64,000 nt of DNA from Rubrobacter xylanophilus (GTDB lineage Bacteria; Actinomycetota; Rubrobacteria; Rubrobacterales; Rubrobacteraceae), in assembly GCF_007164525.1 (NCBI RefSeq), contig NZ_AP019791.1, positions 248,001 through 312,000 of the forward strand, written 5' to 3'. How positions within the stretch are numbered: the stretch's first letter is position 1; the number at the start of each line of letters is the position of its first letter. A program made the translations under genes and the position numbers. The notes beneath the pieces were generated by a model. That model saw only the letters and a list, made by a program, of their open reading frames with translations. It ran no database searches and was not told the DNA's origin. Below, piece after piece: positions 7,737 through 16,115 of the stretch.

Positions 7737-9152
7737 GTGAGCGAGAAGGGGCATCTGTGGGGCGGGCGGTTCGGCTCGGGGCCGGCGGAGGCTTTCGAGC
7801 GGTTGAACGCCTCCATCCCCTTCGACATCCGGCTCGCGCCCTACGACGTACGCGGCTCCATCGCCCACGCCAGGATGCTCGGTGAGGTGGGGATAATCTC
7901 CCGGGAGGAGGCGGAGGCGCTCGTGGGCGGTCTCGAGGCGGTGCTCGCGGAGATAGAGGCCGGGGAGTTCGAGTGGACCCTCACCGACGAGGACGTGCAC
8001 ACCGCCGTCGAGCGGCGGCTGCGGGAGAAGGTGGGGGAGGTGGCGCTCAAGCTGCACACGGGGCGCAGCCGCAACGACCAGGTTGCCCTCGACCTGCACC
8101 TCTTCTGCCGCGACGCCGCAGAGCGAATAAGGGACGGCGTGCTCGATACGATGCTGGCTCTCGTGCAGGTGGCCGAGAGGCACCGAGACCTCGTGATCCC
8201 CGGCTACACGCACCTCCAGCGGGCGCAGCCCCTCCTCCTTGCGCACCACCTGCTAGCCCACTTCTGGGCCCTTGGGCGCGATCTGCGGCGTCTGGAGGCG
8301 GCGCGCGAGGCCGCGAACGTCTCCCCGCTCGGTGCGGCGGCGCTGGGGGGGACTCCCCACCCGGTGGACCCTGCCTTCACGGCGGCGGAGCTGGAGATGG
8401 AGCCGTTCGTCAACTCGCTGGATGCCGTCTCCGAGCGGGACTTCGCGCTCGACCTCCTGTATGCCTGTGCGGTGCTCGGGGTGCATCTGAGCCGGATGGG
8501 GGAGGAGTGGGTGCTCTGGACCTCGCAGGAGTTCGGCTTCGCCGAGCTCGACGACGCGTACTCCTCCGGGTCTTCGATCATGCCGCAGAAGAAAAACCCC
8601 GACGCCTACGAGCTGATGCGCGGCAAGGCGGGGCGGCTCATTGGGGACCTCAACGCGCTCCTGGTCGTGTTGAAGGGGTTGCCGCTCGGCTACTCCAAGG
8701 ATCTGCAGGAGGACAAGGAGCCCCTCTTCGACGCGGTGGACGGCGTGCTGGCGGTGCTCGACGTGCTGCCGGGGATGCTCAGGACGGCCAGGTTCCGCAG
8801 GGAGAGGATGGAGCGGGCGGCGGGCGGCTTCGCGCTCGCCACCGAGCTCGCCGATTTCCTGGCGATGCGGGGGGTTCCGTTCCGGGAGGCGCACCGGGTG
8901 GTGGGGCGGCTCGTCAGGCGCTGCGAGGAGCTTGGGGTCTCGCTGGAGGAGGTACCGCGGGAAGAGCTTGCGGCGGCTCACCCGGCGTTCGGGGGGCTTC
9001 CCGAGGGGCTTCTCACGCCGCGGGGGAGCGTGGCGGGCAAGAAGAGCCCCGGCTCCACCTCGCCTGCCGCGGTGGAGGAGCAGCTGCGGCGGGCGCGGGA
9101 GCTGCTCGAGACCCGCCGCGGCGGGGCAGGTACCGTCGACGACAGGGGGTAG
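7737..9152 (+). CDS. argH: argininosuccinate lyase
   Basis: A 471-residue member of the fumarase/aspartase superfamily. It splits argininosuccinate into arginine and fumarate, the last step of arginine biosynthesis, and works as a tetramer in the cytosol. The family signature GSSIMPQKKNPD is present near residue 280, with the N-terminal LWGGRF and the TGRSRNDQVA substrate motif near residue 108. Length is close to the family norm. GTG at 7737 follows a -10 box by 7 nt. No other arginine gene is nearby, and a phosphoesterase follows after 9 nt. Confidence 0.97.
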   Translation: MSEKGHLWGGRFGSGPAEAFERLNASIPFDIRLAPYDVRGSIAHARMLGEVGIISREEAEALVGGLEAVLAEIEAGEFEWTLTDEDVHTAVERRLREKVGEVALKLHTGRSRNDQVALDLHLFCRDAAERIRDGVLDTMLALVQVAERHRDLVIPGYTHLQRAQPLLLAHHLLAHFWALGRDLRRLEAAREAANVSPLGAAALGGTPHPVDPAFTAAELEMEPFVNSLDAVSERDFALDLLYACAVLGVHLSRMGEEWVLWTSQEFGFAELDDAYSSGSSIMPQKKNPDAYELMRGKAGRLIGDLNALLVVLKGLPLGYSKDLQEDKEPLFDAVDGVLAVLDVLPGMLRTARFRRERMERAAGGFALATELADFLAMRGVPFREAHRVVGRLVRRCEELGVSLEEVPREELAAAHPAFGGLPEGLLTPRGSVAGKKSPGSTSPAAVEEQLRRARELLETRRGGAGTVDDRG

Positions 9153-9161
9153 GCAGGAGCC

Positions 9162-9977
9162 GTGCGCATAGTACAGATGTCCGACATCCACGTGGGTTCC
9201 GGTCTCTTCCGGCCGGAGCTGCTCGAGGCGGCGGTCCGGGAGACCAACGAGCTACGGCCGGATCTCGTGGCCGTGGCCGGCGATCTCACGATGGAGGGCT
9301 ACCGGTGGGAGTTCGAGGAGGCCCGGCGACACCTCGACCGCCTCGAGTGTCCCCACGTCGTGGTGGTAATGGGCAATCACGACGCCAAGAGCGTCGGCTA
9401 CCGGCACTTCGAGGACATCTTCGGCAGCCGGGCCCGCTCGCTCGTCGTTCCCTCGCCGCAGGGAGAGGCCAAGGTGGTGGCCATAGACTCCACCAAGCCC
9501 GACCTCGACGAGGGGGAGGTCGGGCGGGAGTACTATGCCTGGATCGACTCCGAGTTCCGGGGTTGGGAGCGGGGGCCCAAGATCCTCATCGTGCACCACC
9601 ACATCCTCGCCGTCCCCGGCACCGGACGGGACGTCAACATCCTGCGCGACGCCGGGGACGTCATGGCCATGCTGCGGGAGCTGAGGGTGGACATGGTCCT
9701 CTCCGGGCACCGGCACGTGCCTTACGTGTGGAGCATCTCCGGCGTCCGGGTAATCCACTCCGGCACCGTCTCGAGCCTCCGGGTGCGGGGAACCATGCCC
9801 CCCTCGTACAACCTCATCGAGCTGGACTCGGAGACCGTCAGGATCACCCTCCGCGAGCCGGGGAAGGGAAAGGAGGGGGAGATGCCGCTCGCCAGCTTCT
9901 CCCGCCGACCCGTGACGACCAGCCGGTTCTACGTGGAGATGGAGCGCTTCGTCCGCTACGAGGAGATGCCCTTCTAG
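9162..9977 (+). CDS. calcineurin-like metallophosphoesterase (CpdA/Icc-like)
   Basis: A 271-residue phosphoesterase with the full set of metal-site motifs in order: SDIHVG, GDLT, GNHD, HHH and GHRH. The layout resembles class III cyclic nucleotide phosphodiesterases of the Icc/CpdA group, which cleave cAMP or other phosphodiesters using two metals. The start is GTG at 9162, 9 nt after argH, so it is probably cotranscribed with it. The substrate is not fixed by sequence. Its last 4 bases overlap the convergent gene at 9974. Confidence 0.85.
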   Translation: MRIVQMSDIHVGSGLFRPELLEAAVRETNELRPDLVAVAGDLTMEGYRWEFEEARRHLDRLECPHVVVVMGNHDAKSVGYRHFEDIFGSRARSLVVPSPQGEAKVVAIDSTKPDLDEGEVGREYYAWIDSEFRGWERGPKILIVHHHILAVPGTGRDVNILRDAGDVMAMLRELRVDMVLSGHRHVPYVWSISGVRVIHSGTVSSLRVRGTMPPSYNLIELDSETVRITLREPGKGKEGEMPLASFSRRPVTTSRFYVEMERFVRYEEMPF

Positions 9978-10333
9978 CCGGGGAGGAAGGCCAGCCCTTC
10001 GGGCTGGCCGGTCTTCTCGAAGGCCCGGCGGAGCAGGTTGCGGCCTTCCTCGAGCTCCTCCTCCGAGCGGGCCTTCTCTTCGATGGTGCGGACCGATTCC
10101 TCCAGGGCGGTCTCGTCGAAGACTATCCCCGGCAGGGCGATGATGACCTCCCGGATCTGGCGGTAGATGAAGTCCGGCTCCCCGGCGTAGACCCAGGCCC
10201 GGCGGCTGTTGACCCAGGCCCAGCCCTTCATCCGGAGGGTGTTCTCGATGTCCTCGTCCTCGAGCCCGTAGAGCTCGATGCGCGCCCGGTGGGCCGTGAT
10301 GAGCTCGGGCCGTATCCTGACCTTCGCCGCCAC
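9974..10333 (-). CDS. hypothetical protein
   Basis: A 119-residue soluble protein with a GTG start at 10333. The middle is rich in aromatic residues (GWAWVNSRRAWVYAGEPDF) and the C-terminal third is a charged helix. No known family is recognised. It starts 5 nt downstream of the osmolyte-binding protein on the same strand, so it may be the last gene of that transcript. Its 3' end overlaps the convergent phosphoesterase by 4 nt and contains a 9-bp hairpin. Confidence 0.6.
   Translation of the reverse strand: MAAKVRIRPELITAHRARIELYGLEDEDIENTLRMKGWAWVNSRRAWVYAGEPDFIYRQIREVIIALPGIVFDETALEESVRTIEEKARSEEELEEGRNLLRRAFEKTGQPEGLAFLPG
9989..10009. terminator. 9-bp hairpin in a coding tail at a convergent junction
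   Basis: GGCCAGCCC and GGGCTGGCC pair perfectly around TTC. The hairpin is inside the final codons of the minus-strand gene, just past the stop of the phosphoesterase, and may terminate both transcripts. Confidence 0.45.
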
Positions 10334-10338
10334 GGCCG

Positions 10339-11310
10339 CTAGTTTATCAGACCCTCCTGCTCCAGATACTCCCGGGCCACGTCCTCCGGGTCCTCCTTCT
10401 GGAGGTCGACCCGGCCGTTGAGCCTGCGCATGGTCTGTATGTCGAGGCTGGCCGAGACCTCGTTGAGGACCTCCCTGATCTTTGGGTTCTTTTCGAGCAC
10501 CTCGGTGCGGACCACGGGCGCGGGCTGGTAGAAGGGCCAGATGTTCTTGGGGTCCTCCAGCACCACCAGCCGGTCGGAGGCCAGCTGGCCGTCGGTGGTG
10601 AAGCCGATCCCGACGTCTCCTTCGCCCTGCAGCACTCCCTGGTAGCGGAGCCCGATGCTGTTGACGATCTGGACGTCTTTGAAGTCGAGCGCCGGGTAGT
10701 TCTCCTTCATGTTGGGGAAGCCGTCGTCGCGGTTCTGGAACTCGGAGAAGGAGACGAAGACCAGGTTCGGCGAGGCCTCGGCGAGGTCCGAGAGCGTCTT
10801 CAGGTCGTAGCGCTCGGCGGCCTCCCGCCGGACGAAGATGCCGTAGGTGTTGTTGAAGGGCGCGGGCTCGAGCATGGTGTCGGCCGGTTCGCGCTCGGCG
10901 TAGAGCTCCTTTGCCTGGCGATAGGTCTCCTCAGGGGTGTCCAGCCGGGCGAGCCGTTCTTCCCCGTAGTCCAGGATGGCCACCAGGGCGGTGCCCGTGT
11001 ACTCCGGGTAGAGGTCTATGCGGCCGTTCTGCAGGGCTCTGTCGGCGATCTGCTCGCTCCCCAGGTTCAGCCGCCGCTCGACCTCGAAGCCGGCGTTCTC
11101 CAGCGCGAGGGCATACATGTTGCCCAGGATGTACTGCTCGGTGAAGTTCTTGGAGCCGACGGTTATCGTGCCGGCTCCGCCTCTGCCTTCCCCGGAGGGG
11201 CCGGAGCCCCCGCTCTCGCCCACGTTGCCGCAGGCGACCAGCGCCGCGGCGAGCAGCGCGGCCAGAAAGAGCCCGGCCACGCGCAGGATGCTTCTTCTTG
11301 CCGTAATCAT
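10339..11310 (-). CDS. OpuC/ProX-type osmolyte ABC transporter, substrate-binding lipoprotein
   Basis: A 323-residue binding protein. A basic start and hydrophobic signal lead to the lipobox LVAC, with lipidated Cys27, so it is tethered to the outer face of the membrane. The mature part has the OpuAC/OpuCC fold (VGSKNFTEQYILGNMY near the start, then DLYPEYTGTALVAIL). These proteins bind glycine betaine, carnitine, choline or related solutes. It is the last of four genes in an osmolyte importer operon, with a good GAGAGGAG ribosome site before ATG 11310. Confidence 0.9.
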   Translation of the reverse strand: MITARRSILRVAGLFLAALLAAALVACGNVGESGGSGPSGEGRGGAGTITVGSKNFTEQYILGNMYALALENAGFEVERRLNLGSEQIADRALQNGRIDLYPEYTGTALVAILDYGEERLARLDTPEETYRQAKELYAEREPADTMLEPAPFNNTYGIFVRREAAERYDLKTLSDLAEASPNLVFVSFSEFQNRDDGFPNMKENYPALDFKDVQIVNSIGLRYQGVLQGEGDVGIGFTTDGQLASDRLVVLEDPKNIWPFYQPAPVVRTEVLEKNPKIREVLNEVSASLDIQTMRRLNGRVDLQKEDPEDVAREYLEQEGLIN

Positions 11311-11323
11311 CTGAGTCTCCTCT

Positions 11324-11983
11324 CTACTTGGTCTGTTTTCTACGGGAGAGGCGCAGGCCCTTTGGGGTGAGGGCCTTCTCCAGCGCGCCGAAGAGCACCT
11401 CCGTGGCCACGGCCAGCGCCGCCACCGAGATGGCCCCGGCCAGCAGGATCGCCTCGTCCCCCCGCTGGAAGCCCTCCACGATCAGGTCTCCCAGCCCTCC
11501 GCCTCCGATGAAGGTGGCCAGGGTAGCGCTGGCCACCACCTGCACCGCCGAGGTACGCACCCCGGCGAAGATCACGGGGGCGGCTATGGGCAGCTGGATG
11601 TCCCGCAGGATCTGGGCCTCCGAGAGCCCCATGCCTCGGGCGGCATCCACGATCTCTCCACTGACCTCCCGCAGCCCGGTGGTGGCGTTGATGAGGATCG
11701 GGGGGACGGCGAGCGCGGTGAGCGCCACGAGCGAGGGGGCGAAGCCGAAGCCCAGGAAGGGCAGCGCGAGCGCCAGGAGCGCCAGCGAGGGCACCGCCCG
11801 CCCCACGTTGCCCACGTTGATGGCGATGGCGGTCCCCAAAGGGGTGTTGCGGACCGCGAGCGCCACCGGCAAGGCGATGAGCGCCGCGATGCCCACGGCG
11901 AGGGCGGAGAGCTCCACGTGGGTGAGCAGCAGCTCCGGAAACTGCGGTCGCAGGAACACCCGAATGATTTCCCCCGGCATCAT
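11324..11983 (-). CDS. OpuC-type ABC transporter permease (second)
   Basis: A 219-residue membrane protein with about five or six TM helices and the binding-protein-dependent permease loop (DAARGMGLSEAQILRDIQLP) that contacts the ATPase. The start at 11983 overlaps the stop of the previous permease by 4 nt (ATGA), so translation is probably coupled. Together with the other permease it forms the heterodimeric channel of a glycine-betaine or choline-type importer. Confidence 0.9.
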   Translation of the reverse strand: MMPGEIIRVFLRPQFPELLLTHVELSALAVGIAALIALPVALAVRNTPLGTAIAINVGNVGRAVPSLALLALALPFLGFGFAPSLVALTALAVPPILINATTGLREVSGEIVDAARGMGLSEAQILRDIQLPIAAPVIFAGVRTSAVQVVASATLATFIGGGGLGDLIVEGFQRGDEAILLAGAISVAALAVATEVLFGALEKALTPKGLRLSRRKQTK

Positions 11984-12690
11984 CCCTGACCTCCGGCCCG
12001 GCGGGCCCAGGGTCTCAGGCGCCGCTCCAGTAGCAGGAGGCCCACGTCGGCGGCCACGGCCAGCGCGGTTGCCAGCACCGCTCCGGTGATGATCATCGTC
12101 GGAAACAGCCGGTCTATGCCGTCGAAGATCAGCTGCCCCAGACCCCCGCCCGCGATGTAGGCCCCGATGGTGGCGATCCCGATGACGGTCACCGTGGCGA
12201 TCCTCACGCCCGCCACGATGACCGGCAGCGCCAGCGGCAGCTCTACCTTGAAGAGGATCTGGCGGGAGGTGAGCCCCATGCCGCGGGCGGCGTCGATGGT
12301 CTCGGGGGGGACGGAGTCCAGCCCGGCCACGGTGTTCCGGACGAGGACGAGGATGGAATAGGCCACCAGCGCGATGATGACCGCGTTGGGGCCGATCCCG
12401 ACGCCGGGGACGGTGACCAGGATGGCGAAGAGCGCCAGGCTGGGGATGGTGAACAGCAGCCCGGCCAGGAACACCACCGGCGGGTAGGCCTTGCGGTGCC
12501 GGGCCACGAATACCCCGGTCGGCAGCGAGACGGCGAGCGCTATGGCCAGCGAGACCCCCGAGAGGTAGACGTGCCCGACGAGGGCCGGCAGGATGTCCTC
12601 AGTGAAGTTCTCCCGGATCCACCCCCAGTCCAGGATCCGACTCTCCAGCTGCAGAAGCAGGGCGAAGCCCGCCGGGAGGGTGTACCCCAT
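11980..12690 (-). CDS. OpuC-type ABC transporter permease (first)
   Basis: A 236-residue permease with about six TM helices and the EAA-type loop DAARGMGLTSRQILFKVELP. The N-terminal end, before the first TM helix, carries a short charged segment (WIRENFTEDILPAL) typical of OpuCB. It starts 7 nt after the ATPase gene and overlaps the next permease by 4 nt. It is a paralogue of its neighbour, as is usual in OpuB/OpuC systems. Confidence 0.9.
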   Translation of the reverse strand: MGYTLPAGFALLLQLESRILDWGWIRENFTEDILPALVGHVYLSGVSLAIALAVSLPTGVFVARHRKAYPPVVFLAGLLFTIPSLALFAILVTVPGVGIGPNAVIIALVAYSILVLVRNTVAGLDSVPPETIDAARGMGLTSRQILFKVELPLALPVIVAGVRIATVTVIGIATIGAYIAGGGLGQLIFDGIDRLFPTMIITGAVLATALAVAADVGLLLLERRLRPWARRAGGQG

Positions 12691-12697
12691 GACGACC

Positions 12698-13654
12698 CTA
12701 CCCGGCCCTGCCGGAGAGCCGCCGGAGCTCGTCGAGGCTCAGCGAGCCCCGCACCTCGCCCTCCCCGGAGAGCACCAGCACCCGCTCGGTGCCGGAGCCG
12801 ATCATCTCCGAGAGCGCGTCCTTGAGGCTGGCCTGTTCGGGGAGCTTCGGCAGTCCGCCGTTGCCCCGCGGGGGGGAGAGCTCCACCTCCTCGAGCCGGG
12901 TGAGGGAGAGCCGCTTGAGCACCCGGTCGGCCCCCACGAAGGAGGCCACGAACTCCGAGGCGGGGTTGGTGAGGATGTTCTCCGGGCTGTCGTACTGGGC
13001 GAGGGTGCCGCCCTCCTCCAGGATGGCGATCCTGTCGCCCAGCTTTATGGCCTCGTCTATGTCGTGGGTGACGAAGACGATGGTCTTCTTTATGTCCTGC
13101 TGGATCTTCAGAAACTCGTCCTGCAGCCGCTCGCGGGTTATGGGGTCCACCGCCCCGAAGGGCTCGTCCATGAGCATGATGGGCGGGTCCGCGGCGAGGG
13201 CCCGGGCCACCCCGACCCGCTGCTGCTGGCCCCCGGAGAGCTCGGCCGGGTAGCGGTCCCTGAACCCTGCCGGGTTGAGGCCGACCAGCTCCAGCAGCTC
13301 GTCCACCCGCCGCCGGATACGTTCCCTGTCCCACTCCAGCAGCCTGGGGACGGTCCCCACGTTCTCGGCGATGGTCCGGTGGGGGAAGAGGCCTATCTGC
13401 TGGATGGCGTACCCGATCTTGCGCCGCAGCTCCGTGCCGCTTATCCGGGTGTTGGGCTCGCCGCCGATGAGGATCTCGCCCTCCGTGGGCTCGATGAGGC
13501 GGTTGATCATCCGCATGGTGGTGGTCTTGCCGCACCCCGACGGACCTACGAGGACGCAGATCTCCCCCTCTGGGACCTCGAAGGAGAGGTTGTCGACGGC
13601 GGGTCGCTCCGAACCGGGATAGGTCTTGGTGACGCCCCTGAACTCGATCACCAC
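12698..13654 (-). CDS. OpuC/ProV-type ABC transporter ATP-binding protein with partial CBS tail
   Basis: A 318-residue ATPase and first gene of the importer operon. Walker A is GPSGCGKTT near residue 37, the signature LSGGQQQR follows, then Walker B IMLMDEP and the switch His in FVTHD. The C-terminal 75 residues look like a single CBS-type unit (LKDALSEMIGSGTERVLVL), the region that senses ionic strength in OpuA-type ATPases. Two GTG codons stand together at the start. Import of a compatible solute under osmotic stress is the likely role. Confidence 0.92.
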   Translation of the reverse strand: MVIEFRGVTKTYPGSERPAVDNLSFEVPEGEICVLVGPSGCGKTTTMRMINRLIEPTEGEILIGGEPNTRISGTELRRKIGYAIQQIGLFPHRTIAENVGTVPRLLEWDRERIRRRVDELLELVGLNPAGFRDRYPAELSGGQQQRVGVARALAADPPIMLMDEPFGAVDPITRERLQDEFLKIQQDIKKTIVFVTHDIDEAIKLGDRIAILEEGGTLAQYDSPENILTNPASEFVASFVGADRVLKRLSLTRLEEVELSPPRGNGGLPKLPEQASLKDALSEMIGSGTERVLVLSGEGEVRGSLSLDELRRLSGRAG

Positions 13655-13798
13655 CCCACCTCCCGTGTGCCCGGCTCTGCCCCATGCGACGCCTTACAGG
13701 CCTCGACACGCGCCATGATAAGGGTTCCTCCAAGGTTTCTCGCGGGCTGCTTTGCAACAGTATACTTCATCGCCACGGCCGTTTTGCGGGGACGGGTC

Positions 13799-14071
13799 TC
13801 AGTCCCCTACGCCGAGCAGCAGGTAGAGCAGGAGGTATCCGGCGGCGGAGACGAGGGCGACGGCGTAGAAGTTCGCCGGGTCCAGCCACGCCGGAAGGCT
13901 CTCCCCAAGCGCGTTCAACGCGACGACCGTCGGCGACTCGAACAGAACCCCGAGGCCGTAGATCCCCTCGGTGAGAGCGTTCGTGGAACGTTCTATTCCC
14001 GTGAAGACCAGTGCCGCGTGGGTCACGATGAGGAGGATTACCAGTGCCAGGATGGTCCTCAGGAGGGACAT
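13799..14071 (-). CDS. small membrane protein (about 2-3 TM)
   Basis: A 90-residue hydrophobic protein. A helix at residues 1-23, a weaker hydrophobic middle and a strong helix at 70-88 suggest an integral membrane protein. ATG 14071 shares one base with the stop of the upstream gene (TGATG), which supports both the start and translational coupling. No family is recognised. The osmolyte importer operon begins about 145 nt downstream on the same strand; that gap holds TATACT- and TATCAT-like boxes that may serve it. Confidence 0.6.
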   Translation of the reverse strand: MSLLRTILALVILLIVTHAALVFTGIERSTNALTEGIYGLGVLFESPTVVALNALGESLPAWLDPANFYAVALVSAAGYLLLYLLLGVGD

Positions 14072-14418
14072 CAGGAGGCCGCCCTCCGCCGTCGGGTGCC
14101 GTTCCTGGTCCGGTTCTCGCGGGTGGTCCTCTCGGACGTTGCCCGCCGCGAGCGGCCCCTCCTGGATCTTCCGATGTCCCGGTTCGCGGCCGCGAACGCC
14201 GCTCCTGCCACGCAGAAGCAGAAGAGCCCCACCGCGAAGGTCACCGGATCCCGCATCAGAACGCCCACGGCCGCGGCGGCCCCGGAGACCCACCACAGCG
14301 CGAAGTATGCCCCGGACCGGCGGGTGTTCGGGAAGATAGACATGAAGATGCCAAACGCGATACCCAACACCGTTGCGAAGAGGAGCAGAGCTCCGACGAG
14401 GCTGAGGAGGAAGCTCAC
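14071..14418 (-). CDS. small membrane protein with basic tail (3 TM)
   Basis: A 115-residue protein with three hydrophobic helices in the first 80 residues and an Arg/Thr-rich tail of about 30 residues that should lie in the cytosol. GTG 14418 follows a TAGGAT box by 8 nt with no ribosome site, another possible leaderless start. It is coupled by TGATG to the next small membrane protein. The function is unknown. Confidence 0.55.
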   Translation of the reverse strand: MSFLLSLVGALLLFATVLGIAFGIFMSIFPNTRRSGAYFALWWVSGAAAAVGVLMRDPVTFAVGLFCFCVAGAAFAAANRDIGRSRRGRSRRATSERTTRENRTRNGTRRRRAAS

Positions 14419-14451
14419 GGGGCTAGATCCTACAGCAACACCCGGGGTTTT

Positions 14452-14841
14452 TCATGACTTTTTGCGGGCCATCGAGCGGCGGTATTCGCGCATCTCCTCG
14501 AGCAGCTCCTCCCAACTCTTCACCGGGGACTCGAGCCGGTTGCCGTAGAGGGAGAGTTTGTGCACGAACTCGTGCAGCGCGCTCTGCGTCTCGGAGATGC
14601 AGCGCGGGTCGGCCACCACCAGAACCTCCCACTCCTCGAGTTCTTTTATGTTTCTTATGGCCTCCTTGAGGGCCGGTTTGTGGTAGAGGAGGTGGCCCGG
14701 AGCCTCTACGTCCTCGTAGGTCTCGACCAGCTCGTAGCCGCGTCCTTCGGCGTAGCGCCTCACCGCGGCGCGCTGTTCCTCGAGCGAGGGAAGGCCCGAG
14801 GAGCTCTCGGTCCGTATGTACGCGGCCGCCCTGACCTCCAT
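14452..14841 (-). CDS. stand-alone resolvase-like N-terminal domain, catalytically doubtful
   Basis: A protein of about 129 residues with the outline of a serine-recombinase catalytic domain: AAYIRTESSSG, SLEEQRAAVRRYAEGRGYELVETYED and LVVADPRCISET. In active enzymes the first motif reads YxRxS with the nucleophile two residues after Arg. Here that position is Glu and serines follow. There is no DNA-binding domain. It may be a domesticated or structural relative of resolvases. ATG 14841 is preferred; GTG 14844 is one codon earlier and sits 6 nt after a TATCAT box. Confidence 0.6.
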   Translation of the reverse strand: MEVRAAAYIRTESSSGLPSLEEQRAAVRRYAEGRGYELVETYEDVEAPGHLLYHKPALKEAIRNIKELEEWEVLVVADPRCISETQSALHEFVHKLSLYGNRLESPVKSWEELLEEMREYRRSMARKKS

Positions 14842-14906
14842 CACCGCGGCATGATATCACGGGGTGTGTCTGTGGTATGATCTAGTGCGCGCAGGCGAGA
14901 GCGCGG

Positions 14907-14980
14907 CGGGACGTGGCGCAGTCTGGTAGCGCACTCGGCTGGGGGCCGAGTGGTCGCCGGTTCAAATCCGGCCGTCCCGA
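14907..14980 (+). tRNA. tRNA-Pro (GGG anticodon)
   Basis: A full cloverleaf of 74 nt. The acceptor arms CGGGACG and CGTCCCG pair, with discriminator A. The anticodon stem CTCGG/CCGAG holds the loop CTGGGGG with anticodon GGG at 14941-14943, and the T loop GTTCAAATC is standard. CCA is not encoded. A TATGAT box lies at 14876-14881. Confidence 0.95.
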
Positions 14981-15058
14981 CTCGATGGGCAGGCCGCCGG
15001 GGATCGACATCTCCGGCCGGCGCGTGAAGGCTGGCTGGAAAGGCTGTGTAAGAGGGCT

Positions 15059-15178
15059 TTGGAGACTATCTACCTGGTCATCGGTATCCTGGGGTTCTTC
15101 CTGGTCATGGCGCTCGCCTTCTTCGGCAGCTTCGTCCTGCTCGATTTTCTGTGGGGCCGTTCCGGCGGGGATCCGTAG
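15059..15178 (+). CDS. small single-TM protein
   Basis: A 39-residue open frame from TTG 15059 to TAG 15176-15178. It encodes one strongly hydrophobic helix (IYLVIGILGFFLVMALAFF) with an acidic and glycine tail. It fills the gap between tRNA-Pro and the serine-kinase homologue. Only composition and position support it, and a better start codon is not seen. Confidence 0.35.
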   Translation: METIYLVIGILGFFLVMALAFFGSFVLLDFLWGRSGGDP

Positions 15179-15230
15179 CGGCCCGTCCGGGCGCCGCTGC
15201 CGGAGGAGAGACGGAGAAGTTGTCGGAGCC

Positions 15231-15995
15231 GTGATCCCCGCGCTCGACGCACTGCGGATAGTGGCGCTGGAGCGGCTGGCGCTCCACGAGGAGCACGACC
15301 CCGCCCGGCTGGAGAGCCTGCGGACCAGGATGGCCGCGGAGGGGGTCCAGCTCAACCCGGTGATCGTCTCGCCCTGCGAGGGGCGGCTCCTGGTCCTCGA
15401 CGGCGCGCATCGCTTCCGGGCACTCACCGAGCTCGGCTGCCGGCTGGTCCTCGTGCAGGTCGTGCGGCTCCCGGAGAGGGTGGAGGGCTGGCAGCATCTC
15501 CTGCGCGGCCTCTCGCCCTCCCTCCTGCGGAGCGACACCTCTGCTTTCTCGGTCTCCGAAGACTCGGCGCCGGAGGCGCTCGCGGAGGTGCTGTTCGCTG
15601 GTGAGGGGCCTCTCCGCGTCCTCCCGAGGGAGGACGGCTTGCGGGGCAGGGTGAGGGCGCTCCGCGCCCTGCAGGCGCTCTATCCCGCTGGCTCCTCAAT
15701 CCGCCGGGTGGAGCCCGAGGGGCGGGTGGAGCCTGGAGAGGGAGAGGCGCTCGTCAGGTACCGGTCCTTCAGCCCGGGGGAACTGCTCGAGGTGGTCGCC
15801 GCCGGAGAGGTGCTGCCCGCGGGGATAACCCGCTTTCGCATCCCGGAGCGGGTGCTCGGGGTCCGCTACCCGCTGGAGGGGCTCATGGGCGGGGATCCGG
15901 AGGAGCGCACCGCCGGGCTCAGGGAGCTCGTGCGCCGGCGGTGGGAGGAGAACCGGGTGCGGTACTACAGCGAGCCGGTGGTGCTCTTTGAGTAG
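15231..15995 (+). CDS. ParB/Srx-fold free-serine kinase homologue (SbnI/SerK-like)
   Basis: A 254-residue protein from GTG 15231. It follows staphylococcal SbnI along its length: LHEEHDPARLE near residue 18, then LVLDGAHRFRALTELGC, and the late motif PAGITRFRIPERVLGVRYPL. The length also equals SbnI. SbnI and archaeal SerK phosphorylate free serine to O-phosphoserine. Glu20 and Asp57 sit where the family's catalytic and metal residues are expected. O-phosphoserine could feed cysteine synthesis here, since no siderophore genes are nearby. A ParB-like DNA-binding role is less likely because the usual HTH domain is absent. Annotation pipelines often call such genes ParB nuclease-like. Confidence 0.75.
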   Translation: MIPALDALRIVALERLALHEEHDPARLESLRTRMAAEGVQLNPVIVSPCEGRLLVLDGAHRFRALTELGCRLVLVQVVRLPERVEGWQHLLRGLSPSLLRSDTSAFSVSEDSAPEALAEVLFAGEGPLRVLPREDGLRGRVRALRALQALYPAGSSIRRVEPEGRVEPGEGEALVRYRSFSPGELLEVVAAGEVLPAGITRFRIPERVLGVRYPLEGLMGGDPEERTAGLRELVRRRWEENRVRYYSEPVVLFE

Positions 15996-16115
15996 AGCTC
16001 CCGACCGACACCGGGAAAATTCAAAACCGGCTGGCCATATGCTACGCTGCGGCGCGTGGAAGCCAACCTCTGTGCCGGGCTCCGGCATGGTCCATCCTGA
16101 GTCGGAGGTGGAGTC

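Noticed and set aside
14913-15230. Extension of the serine-kinase homologue into tRNA-Pro
   Set aside because: The open frame would begin inside the tRNA. The SbnI-like homology and length both fit a start at GTG 15231.
16000-16115. Possible purine riboswitch before purA
   Set aside because: The leader is only about 65 nt and lacks the conserved purine-aptamer core and any terminator hairpin.
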